Source of the DNA: Novosphingobium mangrovisedimenti
GTDB lineage: Bacteria; Pseudomonadota; Alphaproteobacteria; Sphingomonadales; Sphingomonadaceae
Reading direction: 5' to 3'
Length of the DNA: 64,000 nt
Assembly (NCBI RefSeq): GCF_025153475.1
Contig: NZ_JANZXA010000012.1
Location: 98,798 to 162,797, forward strand
Part shown: piece by piece, positions 45,055 to 54,111 of the stretch
Layout of the letters: each line of letters begins with the position of its first letter
Position numbering within the stretch: the first letter of the stretch is position 1
Notes under the pieces: generated by a model
The model's database searches: none
What the model saw: the letters and a program-made list of their open reading frames with translations, nothing else
What the model was told of the DNA's origin: nothing
Made by a program: the position numbers and the translations under genes

Positions 45055-45975
45055 TCAGATCGGGTCCCAGGCGAACACGTCTGACGAGACCTCGAGATCG
45101 TGAAACGAAGGCCGGAATGCAGGCAGCATATGTTCCGCCACGGTTGCCGGGCTCCATCCCCCATCCCGGTGGATGGAACGCACGGGCCTTTGCGGAGCAA
45201 AAAGGAATATCTCGTCCTTGCGCACGCAGAAGACCTGCGCGTTCACGTCCTTCGCAGCATCGGAAACGAGGAACACGGCCAGCGGCGCGATCTTCGCCGC
45301 CGACATCGACTGGAAGCGCTTGACCCGGATCTTGTCCTCTTCGGTCTCGCTGGCCATCGTGGCCGCAAGCCTGCTCCAGGCAAAAGGCGAAATGCAGTTG
45401 GAACGCACATTGTAACGCTTCATGTCGAGCGCGATCGACGTCGACATGCCGATCACGCCAGCCTTCGCCGCAGCGTAGCTCGATTGCCCGATATTGCCGA
45501 TCATTGCCGAGGTCGACGTGAAATGAACGTAGGCTCCCGAACCCTGCTCTCGAAAACGGGTCGCTGCTGCGCGAGATACATAGAAGTATCCGTTTAGATG
45601 GACGTTGATGATGTCATCCCAGTCCGCGCGGTCGAGGTTGTAGAACATGCGATCGCGCAGGAAGCCTGCATTGTTGATGACCCCGTCTATCCGACCGAAT
45701 GCTTCCACGGCATCGTCGATGATGGACTGCGCACCTTCCGGATCTCCAATATTGGCTGCATTGGCCACGGCCTGCCCGCCGTTAGCCATGATTTCGGCGA
45801 CGGTCGCTTCGGCGGCTGATGCGTCAGGCTGCCGCCCATCGGGAGCGACACCCAAATCGTTGACCACGACGCGCGCGCCTTCGCTTGCGGCCATCAAGGC
45901 CATTTCCCGTCCAATCCCCCGGGCGGCGCCCGTTATCGCGATAACCTTTCCCGCCAACATCCCACGATCCGACAA
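45055..45975 (-). CDS. SDR of the multifunctional-enzyme (MFE-2) type
   Basis: A 306-residue SDR like the dehydrogenase part of peroxisomal multifunctional enzyme 2. TGAARGIGREMALMAASEGA and VVVNDLGVAPDGR are typical of that branch, with NNAGFLRDRMFYNLDRADWD, and Ser/YAAAK catalytic residues in SSYAAAKAGVIGM. The 60-residue tail (SIHRDGGWSPATVAEHMLPAF ending VFAWDPI) is also characteristic. TTG 45975 is chosen as start because GGAGGGG precedes it at the right distance; ATG 45960 is the alternative. It probably oxidises a 3-hydroxyacyl-CoA. It is located between the MFS gene and the CoA-transferase gene, same strand. Confidence 0.9.
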   Translation of the reverse strand: MSDRGMLAGKVIAITGAARGIGREMALMAASEGARVVVNDLGVAPDGRQPDASAAEATVAEIMANGGQAVANAANIGDPEGAQSIIDDAVEAFGRIDGVINNAGFLRDRMFYNLDRADWDDIINVHLNGYFYVSRAAATRFREQGSGAYVHFTSTSAMIGNIGQSSYAAAKAGVIGMSTSIALDMKRYNVRSNCISPFAWSRLAATMASETEEDKIRVKRFQSMSAAKIAPLAVFLVSDAAKDVNAQVFCVRKDEIFLFAPQRPVRSIHRDGGWSPATVAEHMLPAFRPSFHDLEVSSDVFAWDPI

Positions 45976-46071
45976 AGCACCCCTCCAACAACCATCTATC
46001 AAATGAAATTCTTCGACATTTCACATGCGAAGTGAGCCGCAAGGGGGGCTCACTTTTGGCGAATCCGTGCC

Positions 46072-47442
46072 TCATCCATGGGCGGTGGCGGCAATCGCGT
46101 TGCGCAAGTGCGGACGCGCCCAGGTGAACAAGCCGATGGCCGTCAACGACGATGCCGCTGAAATGCACGCAACGGCCAGCCCCACCGCATTCTCGGAATG
46201 GAAGACACTATCGGCCACGATGGCCGTTAGCACCGGGGAAAGGCCAGCGCCCAATACCGTTGCGCACAGGGTATAGAGCGCGGTGATCGTGCCGCGCGCG
46301 CGTGGCAAGGTTATCGAGACCATGCCGCTCGCGGCAGCTCCGAACGGAAAGTTGGAAAAGAACCCGACTATCCACAAGGCAAGTGCAGCCAGCGCCGAAT
46401 TGCGCGAAACCATCGCAACGATTGTACCAAGCCCCAACCCCATCGCTGCGACAATGCCCACGAGGAAGGCGGCCTCGCCCTTCCCCCTCGCCTGCAAATG
46501 GTCGTTCATCCAGCCCCCTGCCCAGAGGCCAAATGGCCCCAGCAGGACGATCGGCAGGCCCACCTGCAGGCCGGCCTGGGCCAGGCTCATGCCGTGACTG
46601 CGCACGAAGTGCTGCACGCCAAAGATCTGAATCGTCTGCAGCGACATCGCGGACAGGCCGAAGCCCAGGAGCAGGGCCGAATAGACCTGCCAGCGGCACA
46701 GGAACGACCGTACAACGGCAATGAAGCGCATCGGTTCAAGGTCCGCCCTGGAACCGCTCCGGGCGGGCTCGCTCATGGCCCCCAATGCCAGTGAGAGGAA
46801 TACTCCCGGCGCCCCTACCACGAGAAACGTCACCTGCCAGGGCTTGACCTGGCCGATCAGCGGTAAATCATAGAACGGTTGGCCAGCAATCGCCGCGTAC
46901 AACGCGCTGCCGAACACCAGGGCGATACCGGTACCGACGGTGGCCCCCATGATAAGGACAGAGTATGCCCGCCCCAGCTGAGCCCTGGAAAAACGATCGG
47001 CCAAAATGGAATAGGCGCAGGGTAGCAGCGCAGCCTCTCCCATCGCCACCAAGATCCTGGCCGCGCAAAGACTCCAGAAACTGGAAGCCAGCATGGAGAA
47101 CATGGTCGCCACGCTCCACAGCATGATCGCGGCCCGAAGGATCGACAATCGCCGAAAGTGATCGGCCAACCGCCCCGCAGCCAGCGTCGCGATCGCATAA
47201 GGGCCTGCAAAGATCAGGCCGAACAGCATGCTGAACCGGGTGTCTGAAAGCCCAAGATCGGACCTGATCGGCTTGATCAGCAAACCCAGGACAACCCTGT
47301 CCAGAAACGAAAGAACGACAGCGAGCGTCAACAGGACAAGCAGTGCGATCGTCCCCGGTGATGGCCGGCTGTCGCGAACGGTTTGCGCGGCAAGGTGTCC
47401 CTCTGAAGCTGGCGCGAGGCGGCCAAAGCGCTGCATGTTCAT
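46072..47442 (-). CDS. MFS transporter
   Basis: A 456-residue permease with about 12 helices. VVLSFLDRVVLGLLIKPIRS with the Asp in helix 1 and DLGLSDTRFSMLFGL match the spinster-like and aromatic-acid transporter branch often found in sphingomonad catabolic clusters. AAGRLADHFRRLSILRAA is the loop 2-3 motif. ATG 47442 is preferred over GTG 47454. It lies between receptor 3 and the SDR on the same strand, with about 95-base gaps on both sides. It probably carries the substrate or an intermediate across the inner membrane after outer-membrane uptake by the TonB receptors. Confidence 0.9.
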   Translation of the reverse strand: MNMQRFGRLAPASEGHLAAQTVRDSRPSPGTIALLVLLTLAVVLSFLDRVVLGLLIKPIRSDLGLSDTRFSMLFGLIFAGPYAIATLAAGRLADHFRRLSILRAAIMLWSVATMFSMLASSFWSLCAARILVAMGEAALLPCAYSILADRFSRAQLGRAYSVLIMGATVGTGIALVFGSALYAAIAGQPFYDLPLIGQVKPWQVTFLVVGAPGVFLSLALGAMSEPARSGSRADLEPMRFIAVVRSFLCRWQVYSALLLGFGLSAMSLQTIQIFGVQHFVRSHGMSLAQAGLQVGLPIVLLGPFGLWAGGWMNDHLQARGKGEAAFLVGIVAAMGLGLGTIVAMVSRNSALAALALWIVGFFSNFPFGAAASGMVSITLPRARGTITALYTLCATVLGAGLSPVLTAIVADSVFHSENAVGLAVACISAASSLTAIGLFTWARPHLRNAIAATAHG

Positions 47443-47535
47443 GGTTTCAGACACCTCGCAGGGCGCAGCAGACGTGTTTGGGACGTCGGCCGTGCCGGAT
47501 ACCGGCGATACCAGACGGCCGACCCAGTCCCTTGC

Positions 47536-49800
47536 TTAGTAGCGGAAGCCAAGCTCGATACCGAACTCGCGCGGCTCGCCGCCATACATGACGTACATTC
47601 GCTGCTCCTCCGGCGTACCTGCGCCCACCACGAAGCGCGTCCCCTGATCGCCGAAGTACTCCCTTGTCAGGTTCTTGCCGAACAGAGTGACGGAGTAGTG
47701 GTCAGTCTCATACCGGATGTTCGCGCTGAACATGTTGATCGCAGGCTGCTTGAACTCGTTCAGCGTATCGAAGTATTGCGAGCTTTGATAGTAATACTTA
47801 CCCCCCACCGTCACGCGGGCTCCGTTTGCCAATTCATGCCTGTAGCTTGCCTGGATCGTGCTGGTCCATTCGGAGACACGATTGAAACGCAGGCTCGAAT
47901 CGAAACCCTCGAATTCGTCAAAGCGTGGCTGGACATAGGCCAGGTTCGCGTCCAGTTCGAAGCCGGCAAAGGGGCGAAAACCACTTTCGATTTCGAAACC
48001 CTTGATCGTGGCGCTGCCGGCATTGGCAAAGGTCTGGATGCCATTGACCGAGATAGTCCGCTGGATGTCGTCGTACTTCTCCCGGAACGCTGCGATGTTC
48101 AGGCGCGCCTTCCCTTCGAGAAACGTTGTCTTCAATCCGGCTTCCAGCGCCTTGACCGTTTCCGGAAGTGCCGGCCCCAGCGTCGCGAGGTTCGTCGCGC
48201 GCCCATTGAAGACACCGCTGCGATACCCCTTGGTGTAACTGGCGTAGATCAAAGTCTGCGGCGTCACCTGGTATTCAATCGAGAAGCGCGGCGTGTATTC
48301 GTCGAGCGAAAGCTTCTGCCGAGGCAGGTATTCCGTCGGGCAACCGACGAAATCCACGGTTGCGCACGTGCCGCGCGGGATCATGTCGATCCGCTTCTTG
48401 TCCTTGGTGTAGCGTCCTCCATGAGACAGGGTAAGACCATCAAGCGGATTGATATCGAAGTTGTAGAACAGGGCCTTGGAGCTGCCGTCCTGTTCGAAAT
48501 ACCCGCGCTGGGAGATGACGGTCGGGTTGTCCAACCCCGCCACATAAAGACTCAGTGTACGCAGTTCCGCCTGATTGATCGACAGCTTGCTGTAGAAGCC
48601 GCCAACGACGAAATTCACGAAATCCGAGAAATCGGACGCGAAGCGCACTTCCTGGCTGAACTGCTTGCTCGTCGTCTCGTTTCCTTCCGGGAATCCGAAA
48701 AGCTGGAACGGCGTACCATCGCCGTCGAAGGACCCTGCATAGTTTACCTTTCGGTAGCCTGTGATCGACGTGACCTTGCCGACGCCGTCGAAGTTCCAAT
48801 CGACCTCGCCGACCATCTTCCAGGCCTCCATGTCGATCGATCCATGATCATTCAGATTGATTTCAAACTTGCCGGTCGGGGGAGTGTACCCGAACAGATC
48901 CTGCAAATTCGTGGGAACGGTTACGTCATAACCCAGTTCAGGCGAGGCAACGCGACCACCGCTACCGGCTTCGCCGGTTTGCTTCGAGTATTCACCGATC
49001 AGCGAAATGCTGAGATCGGGGGTGGGGGTGAACACGATCGCGGGCCGGACTGAAAAGACTTCCGCCTTGGCGACATGTCCGGTCGGGCTGGTGTCGATGC
49101 CGCTCGGATTTTGAGGAGCCGGCACGAAAGTCCCGCCGTTGTCATCGTCGAAGATGCCAGCTTCCCGACGGTAATAGGTGGAGATCTTCGCCTTCAGCAC
49201 GTCCTTGGCTACCGGCCCTGCGACCAAGCCGGAAAACTCGAACTTGTTCTGTGAGCTGTAGACCGCGTGCGCCTCTGCCTCGAAGTAGTCCTTGGGACGC
49301 CGTGTGCGCATCGAAATCACACCGGCCGTTGCGTTGCGCCCCTGCAGGACACCCTGCGGACCGCGCAACACTTCGACCGCTTCAAGATCGAACGTATCGA
49401 TGATGTTGCCGAGCAGGAATTCGTGCACCATTCCGTCAACGACGACCGCGACCTGCGGCTCGATGTTGATGACCGTGCCATCCAGACCCTTGCCGCGGAT
49501 CCAGAAGTTGGCGAAGCCTGCAAAGCTGGCCTCGTTGAGATGGACGCCAGGGACCGCGTGGCCCACGTCCTTGAGCGAATTGAGTTGCTCGTCGCGCAGC
49601 GAAACCGTGTCCATCGCAGTGATGGAAAGAGGCACTTTTTGCACACTGTCGCCCCGCGCACTTTTCGTGGCAGTAACGACAATCTCGCTGAATCCACCCA
49701 CGGATGCCTTGTCCGCAGCCTGTGCGCCATCGGCATTATCTTCCGCGAATGCAGGCGTGGACAGCAAAAGACCCGCCAATGCCAGACAAGAAGATTTCAT
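47536..49800 (-). CDS. TonB-dependent receptor, catabolic cluster (3)
   Basis: A 754-residue outer-membrane receptor starting at ATG 49800 behind GAGGGAG. The signal peptide ends at PAFAE, about residue 20. The plug contains EIVVTATKSARGDSVQKVPL, VPGVHLNEASF, WIRGKGLDGT, VEVLRGPQGVLQGRNATAGV and ISMRTRRP; the C-terminus is GIELGFRY. It differs from receptors 1 and 2 in having 'GPQGVLQGRNATAGV'. Its upstream gap has only a half-site (CTATGCA near 49868) of the cluster palindrome. Three receptors around one catabolic cluster suggest a family of related substrates or a metal/cofactor need. Confidence 0.92.
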   Translation of the reverse strand: MKSSCLALAGLLLSTPAFAEDNADGAQAADKASVGGFSEIVVTATKSARGDSVQKVPLSITAMDTVSLRDEQLNSLKDVGHAVPGVHLNEASFAGFANFWIRGKGLDGTVINIEPQVAVVVDGMVHEFLLGNIIDTFDLEAVEVLRGPQGVLQGRNATAGVISMRTRRPKDYFEAEAHAVYSSQNKFEFSGLVAGPVAKDVLKAKISTYYRREAGIFDDDNGGTFVPAPQNPSGIDTSPTGHVAKAEVFSVRPAIVFTPTPDLSISLIGEYSKQTGEAGSGGRVASPELGYDVTVPTNLQDLFGYTPPTGKFEINLNDHGSIDMEAWKMVGEVDWNFDGVGKVTSITGYRKVNYAGSFDGDGTPFQLFGFPEGNETTSKQFSQEVRFASDFSDFVNFVVGGFYSKLSINQAELRTLSLYVAGLDNPTVISQRGYFEQDGSSKALFYNFDINPLDGLTLSHGGRYTKDKKRIDMIPRGTCATVDFVGCPTEYLPRQKLSLDEYTPRFSIEYQVTPQTLIYASYTKGYRSGVFNGRATNLATLGPALPETVKALEAGLKTTFLEGKARLNIAAFREKYDDIQRTISVNGIQTFANAGSATIKGFEIESGFRPFAGFELDANLAYVQPRFDEFEGFDSSLRFNRVSEWTSTIQASYRHELANGARVTVGGKYYYQSSQYFDTLNEFKQPAINMFSANIRYETDHYSVTLFGKNLTREYFGDQGTRFVVGAGTPEEQRMYVMYGGEPREFGIELGFRY

Positions 49801-49927
49801 AATCTCCCTCCTCTTCTCCAATTTACCCCTCCTTTATTGTCGGGGCTTTTATATTTTTTTATTTTATCTATGCACGCAGGTCAGGTTGGAGCGTATGCAA
49901 GGCACTCCACCCGACACTGTTCTTGAC

Positions 49928-51343
49928 TTATTCTGAAAGTCCGGCCCGGACGTAGGCATCGATCGTGCCCGCACATCCGATGTGATCATCCACGCCAAGC
50001 TGCGTGTATCGCGCCACTGTATCCAGCAGCGACGGACCAGACCGCCCACAGGCGCACTGGTCGGACATGTCCAGCGTCGCCTGGTCACCGGTAATGAGAC
50101 CGCCCCAACGCCCCTCGTACAAGAGGTCGAGAAAGCCCACGCGGCCGGTCAGCTTTCCGTCGACCTCGTCTTCCTTGCCCAGAAGGCGCTCACCAGCCTG
50201 GTCCAAAAGGAGCAGGATCAGACCGGGCGGAACATGGTAGCGCCCGGCTTCGCAGCGCGGCATCAGCTGGGCCATCTCGGTCATTCCATAGACCCCGAGC
50301 TTGGCGATTTTCGGGCCGTAGAATGCATAGACCTGGTCACGATAATCGTCTGGAAGCGCAAGCCCCTTCACGCCGCCCGCCGCCATCAGCACGGTATCGG
50401 GATGAAAGTCTCCGGGCTCGATCCCGCGCTCCCTGGCCCGATCCCGCACCATAAGCTGCTGCGCCCATCCGCTGTAGATCAGCAGCGGCTCGTGACGGCG
50501 GTCGAGAAGTTCGTCGATCAGGGCGGCCAGTTCCTGGCGCGATGCCCGGCCCTTCGCCTTTTGCTCCGCCTCGAATTCGGCAATTTCATCCGGCGTTGCC
50601 ACGCCCTCGGCCAAGCGCTGCTGCATTGCTGCGCTTTTGCTGACTTCCGAGATCAGCAATGGGCGCTCGTCCAGAGCGCGCGTCTCGCCTTCGGCGCCCC
50701 AGTTCTGCTCATTGGTGATGGCCAACTCGACAGCACTGTTGCGCCCCCGCATGGGTCCGAACCAGAAGATCGTTCGCCCCGGCCCCGGCTCAAGAAACGG
50801 CCACGCCTGGGTGTGCTTGATATGACGGGTCTTGAGAGCGCGATCGCCCATCGTGTGGACCAGAAATGACACCTTCCCGCTCGACCCGCTGGTCGTCAGG
50901 ACGGCGTGACCGGCCTGCCAGAGACGCTCGACGAACTCGTCCACGTCCGCCACGCCCTCGACATCCACGTTCGACAGATCGGACACTGCGAGCGACTGCA
51001 TCCACTTGAGCAATTGGGTCCAGCGCCCCTTGTCGAACAGGCTTTTCGGATAGGACTTGTAGACCGTATGCGCGAAAAGCAGCGGGACGAGATCCGAGAA
51101 CGTCTCGATCCGATCGATACCGGCTTCCTGAGCCCTCTTTTTCAGAAGCGGGATCTGCTCGATGCGTTCGGCAAACAGTTCCTGCGCCGCCTCCAGCCGC
51201 AGCGGATCGAGCACGGCCGCCGGGACGCTGAACGCCTTGTCCGGCTCAAGGCTCATGTCGATCAGTTGCCTTCGCTTCGAAGGGAGGTTGCTCGCCATGG
51301 CCCTTTCATCCGCGATCGAATTCACGCATTCGCCAGCCGTCAT
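49928..51343 (-). CDS. PaaK/LuxE-like adenylate-forming ligase
   Basis: A 471-residue protein of the phenylacetate-CoA ligase/acyl-protein synthetase branch of the ANL superfamily. Visible are the phosphate loop LTTSGSSGKVSFLVHT near residue 155, the YGMTEM adenylate motif (KLGVYGMTEMAQLMPR), and GLITGDQATLDMSDQCACGR with paired Cys, as in PaaK-like enzymes. The start ATG 51343 follows GGAGGG; a longer GTG start exists. It is divergent from the LysR gene and leads the unit that continues with receptor 3, MFS, SDR and CoA-transferase. It may activate the initial carboxylate, or make an acyl-enzyme for a reductase. Confidence 0.8.
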   Translation of the reverse strand: MTAGECVNSIADERAMASNLPSKRRQLIDMSLEPDKAFSVPAAVLDPLRLEAAQELFAERIEQIPLLKKRAQEAGIDRIETFSDLVPLLFAHTVYKSYPKSLFDKGRWTQLLKWMQSLAVSDLSNVDVEGVADVDEFVERLWQAGHAVLTTSGSSGKVSFLVHTMGDRALKTRHIKHTQAWPFLEPGPGRTIFWFGPMRGRNSAVELAITNEQNWGAEGETRALDERPLLISEVSKSAAMQQRLAEGVATPDEIAEFEAEQKAKGRASRQELAALIDELLDRRHEPLLIYSGWAQQLMVRDRARERGIEPGDFHPDTVLMAAGGVKGLALPDDYRDQVYAFYGPKIAKLGVYGMTEMAQLMPRCEAGRYHVPPGLILLLLDQAGERLLGKEDEVDGKLTGRVGFLDLLYEGRWGGLITGDQATLDMSDQCACGRSGPSLLDTVARYTQLGVDDHIGCAGTIDAYVRAGLSE

Positions 51344-51606
51344 CTCCACCCTCCCTGTATATTATCTGATATTTACATATCTCCAATTGAACTATCTGTC
51401 ATGTATTTTTTGTATGTTTTGGTTTGTGCAATTTTTACACAATTTATTAGATGGTTACGCGGTCAATGCGCCAGGACTCGGGCCAGAAACATGCTTAAAC
51501 ACCGATCCAATCGGCTTCGGAATACGTCTGACTTGCCAGCGCTGGTTGTCAGCCGTCTAGAGTTGGAATAGTGACGAGGTTCGCTAGGACTTTGGAACCC
51601 CGACCG
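51344..51606. promoter_or_regulatory. AT-rich divergent promoter region, ligase/LysR
   Basis: Holds two short dyads of the LysR type: GATAT-N4-ATATC at 51368-51381 and TGTG-N9-CACA at 51425-51441. Between them is an AT-rich run. LysR regulators usually bind such sites (T-N11-A) in the gap with a divergent target gene. Confidence 0.45.
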
Positions 51607-52569
51607 ATGGACAACCTGATCCCGAAACTCATCGATTCGCGTCGCCTGTGGCTCTTTTACAATGTAGCCCACACCGGCAGTTTCAGCCGCACCGAAGCCC
51701 TGATCGCGGTACCCCAGCCTGCGATCAGCAGACATATCGGCAAGTTGGAAGACGACCTGAATGTGAGGCTGCTCGAACGTCATGGCCGCGGGGTAACACT
51801 AACGCCGATGGGCGAGGTGCTGTTCGAGCATGCAGGGGCAATCCTCGGTGAGATGGCATCAGCGGTCGACGCGATCGAACTTGCCAAGCGCCAGCCGGCC
51901 GGTCGGGTCAGCATTTGTGCTTCTTCGATCGTTATGTCCCGCTTCATGCCCGAGATCATGCATCGGTTCATGCAGAAGTTTCCCGAAGTCGAACTTACCG
52001 CCATCCAAGCCGTATCCGGCCAGATCTACGACCAGCTCGTCAGCGGAAAGGTCGACGTGGCCATCGTCATCAGCAAGCCGAACACGCATCGCTTCGAGGC
52101 TATCCAACTGCTTGAAGAACCCATGGTCCTGATCGCGCACAAGTCGCATCCCGTGGCGCAGATGAAGGTGATCAAGCAATCCACCCTGGCCGACCTCAAG
52201 ATGGTCTTGCCGGCATCCCCGAACGGGATGAGAGGCCTGATCGATGCCTACTTCGAGAAGCTGAATCTGTCGATCACCGCCCACCTGCAAGCAGACAGCG
52301 TGCCGTTGACCGTCAAGATCGTGGGTGAAGGGCAGTTCGTCACCATCATGCCCATCTCGACCTTCGAACACGAATTCGACACCAAGAACATGGTCGGTAT
52401 ACCGCTAAGCCCCAGCTTCACCCGCACGCTCTATGCGGCCTACGCAAAGCCGAAAGACGGAAGTCACTCGTCCCACGCGCAGGCCCTGATCGAAGAAGTG
52501 ATCACCGTGTTCCGGGGCGCAGGCCGCGGCAAGCGCAAGCCTGCTCACGCAAAGGCCGGCGCTGCCTGA
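51607..52569 (+). CDS. LysR-family transcriptional regulator
   Basis: A 320-residue regulator. The N-terminal winged helix (residues 8-65) reads LWLFYNVAHTGSFSRTEALI, VPQPAISRHIGKLEDDLNVR and LLERHGRGVTLTPMGE. The rest is the two-lobed periplasmic-binding-like effector domain, with typical RVSICASSIVMSRFMPEIM and VDVAIVISKP. ATG 51607 is chosen on homology; a GTG at 51571 would add 12 residues. It is divergent from the PaaK-like ligase and convergent with the ring-cleavage operon. It is the only intact regulator in the catabolic cluster and is thus the prime candidate to bind the TGCATA-N5-TATGCA elements, which contain T-N11-A, but no direct evidence links them. Confidence 0.93.
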   Translation: MDNLIPKLIDSRRLWLFYNVAHTGSFSRTEALIAVPQPAISRHIGKLEDDLNVRLLERHGRGVTLTPMGEVLFEHAGAILGEMASAVDAIELAKRQPAGRVSICASSIVMSRFMPEIMHRFMQKFPEVELTAIQAVSGQIYDQLVSGKVDVAIVISKPNTHRFEAIQLLEEPMVLIAHKSHPVAQMKVIKQSTLADLKMVLPASPNGMRGLIDAYFEKLNLSITAHLQADSVPLTVKIVGEGQFVTIMPISTFEHEFDTKNMVGIPLSPSFTRTLYAAYAKPKDGSHSSHAQALIEEVITVFRGAGRGKRKPAHAKAGAA

Positions 52570-52598
52570 AGGAGTGACAGCGCCGCCCAATTCCTTGC

Positions 52599-53228
52599 CT
52601 AACGGCGAGCGGCCACCACTTGCGCCCTTCGCGCGGGTGCAAAGTCCGGGTCCGCAAGCTGCTGGTAGAGCGCCGCACTGACATCGTGATGCGCGGCCAG
52701 ACCGGTGCGCTTCAGCAGAGCCAAGGGGCCTTCCGGGTATCCCAGGCCCAGCATCAGTGTTCGATCCATATCCGCAGCCGATGCCAGACCATCGTCCAGC
52801 CTGCGCAGTACTGCGTTGAGATAGGGGCGGATCAGGCGGTCAACGATACGCCCTGCAAAATCCTCGCAAACCGCCACGGTCAGCCCGGCATTCTCGAAAC
52901 AAGCTCGCGCGGCTTCAACAGCCGCAGGGTCTGTCCACGGCATCTTCACCAGCTCCACCAAGCGGGTCGGTTGCGCATCGCCCATGCGGAACCGGGCGAA
53001 ACCCACCGTGCGGACGTTGTCCTCGCTCTCCTCCAGCCCGAGATGCTCGGCCAGGCATTCGCTTCCCAGTTCCACCGCCACGAAATCGCGGGACGCCGAC
53101 GGGAAGGCCGCCAGTTGGCCGCCCGCTTCGGAACCGACTAGGACAACGCCATTGCCCTCGCCGAAAGCAAGGTCTTCTCCGATCGCGAAAGAACGGCTTT
53201 CATCCGCCCTGATTACCGTCACCGCCAT
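52599..53228 (-). CDS. Short 3-hydroxyacyl-CoA-dehydrogenase-like protein with degenerate cofactor domain
   Basis: A 209-residue protein starting one base after the stop of the full-length dehydrogenase upstream (TGACATG). Residues 95-200 match the C-terminal 3HCDH helical domain (AGRIVDRLIRPYLNAVLRRL, DRTLMLGLGYPEGPLALLKR). The preceding 95 residues occupy the place of the NAD-binding domain but are shortened and have no GxGxxG; instead they read RADESRSFAIGEDLAFGEGN. It cannot bind NAD in the ordinary way. It may be a partner subunit of the upstream enzyme, or a decayed duplicate kept for another role. It is the last gene of the operon. Confidence 0.8.
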   Translation of the reverse strand: MAVTVIRADESRSFAIGEDLAFGEGNGVVLVGSEAGGQLAAFPSASRDFVAVELGSECLAEHLGLEESEDNVRTVGFARFRMGDAQPTRLVELVKMPWTDPAAVEAARACFENAGLTVAVCEDFAGRIVDRLIRPYLNAVLRRLDDGLASAADMDRTLMLGLGYPEGPLALLKRTGLAAHHDVSAALYQQLADPDFAPARRAQVVAARR

Positions 53229-53229
53229 G

Positions 53230-54111
53230 TCACGCTCCAAACATCTTCGTGTCGCCATATTCATGGAAGCCCCGGCCACTCTTCTTGCCGAGGCGGTTGG
53301 CCGCAATCATCCGCTTGACGATAGCGGGACAAGCGGCGCGCTTTTCGTGCGTCAGGTCATGCATGGCCTCGCTCAGCAGGCGCTGCGTATCCATGCCAAC
53401 AAGATCGAGCAGTTCCAGCGGCCCCATCGGATACCCCATGGCCACCTTAATTGCCTTGTCGATCTCGGCTGGTTCGGCCACACCTTGCTCCACAAGCCGG
53501 ATCGCATCGTTGTTGAACGGGATGAGGAAGTAATTAAGAATAAAGCCCGGTGTATCCTTGGTTTCGACTGCCGTCTGGCCAAGCTTGGCACAGAATTTCC
53601 AGGCCTTTTCCCACGTCTGGTCTGACGTATTCATGCCCCTGGACATCTCGACCAGTTTCATGAGCTGAGCCGGCAGGCAGAAATGCATGCCCACAAACCG
53701 ATCGGCACGACCGGAACCTCCGGCGATTTCCGTGATGGAGATCGTCGACGTATTCGAGGCGAATATCGTATCGGGACCGCATATGGCATCCAGCTTCGCA
53801 AACAGCTCATGCTTGGCGCCCAATTCCTCGAAAATGGCCTCTATCACATAATCGCAATCAGCCAGATCACGCACATCGGTCGTACCACTCCACGATGCCA
53901 TGATCTCGTCCAACCGTTCGGGCGCAAGCTTTCCGCGCGCGACGGATTTTCGCAGGAAGCTTTCAGTCTGCGCCCGCGCACCGTCCAGTGCGTCCTGGCG
54001 ACTGTCCAGCACGATCGTCTCGAACCCTGCCCGGGCTGCAACGATGGCGATACCTGCCCCCATCGTGCCGCACCCGGCCACACCTACCTTGCCGATGGCC
54101 ATAGTATTCAT
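53230..54111 (-). CDS. 3-hydroxyacyl-CoA dehydrogenase
   Basis: A 293-residue NAD-dependent dehydrogenase of the FadB2/PaaH type, oxidising a 3-hydroxyacyl-CoA to the 3-ketoacyl-CoA. The Rossmann loop is VAGCGTMGAGIAIVAARAGF, followed by FASNTSTISITEIA (Asn/Ser catalytic region) and the helical domain GFILNYFLIPFNNDAIRLVE, MGYPMGPLELLDLVGMDT. The usual signature HFFNP is changed to HFCLP: the His is kept but the Asn is Leu. ATG 54111 overlaps the stop of the acyl-CoA dehydrogenase (ATGA). In a Bad-type alicyclic pathway this step is done by an SDR (BadH), so this would be an alternative solution. Confidence 0.93.
   Translation of the reverse strand: MNTMAIGKVGVAGCGTMGAGIAIVAARAGFETIVLDSRQDALDGARAQTESFLRKSVARGKLAPERLDEIMASWSGTTDVRDLADCDYVIEAIFEELGAKHELFAKLDAICGPDTIFASNTSTISITEIAGGSGRADRFVGMHFCLPAQLMKLVEMSRGMNTSDQTWEKAWKFCAKLGQTAVETKDTPGFILNYFLIPFNNDAIRLVEQGVAEPAEIDKAIKVAMGYPMGPLELLDLVGMDTQRLLSEAMHDLTHEKRAACPAIVKRMIAANRLGKKSGRGFHEYGDTKMFGA

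Noticed and set aside
52558..52584. GGCGCTG/CAGCGCC hairpin at the end of the LysR gene as a terminator
   Set aside because: The 7-bp stem overlaps the stop codon and has no T run; too weak to list as a feature.
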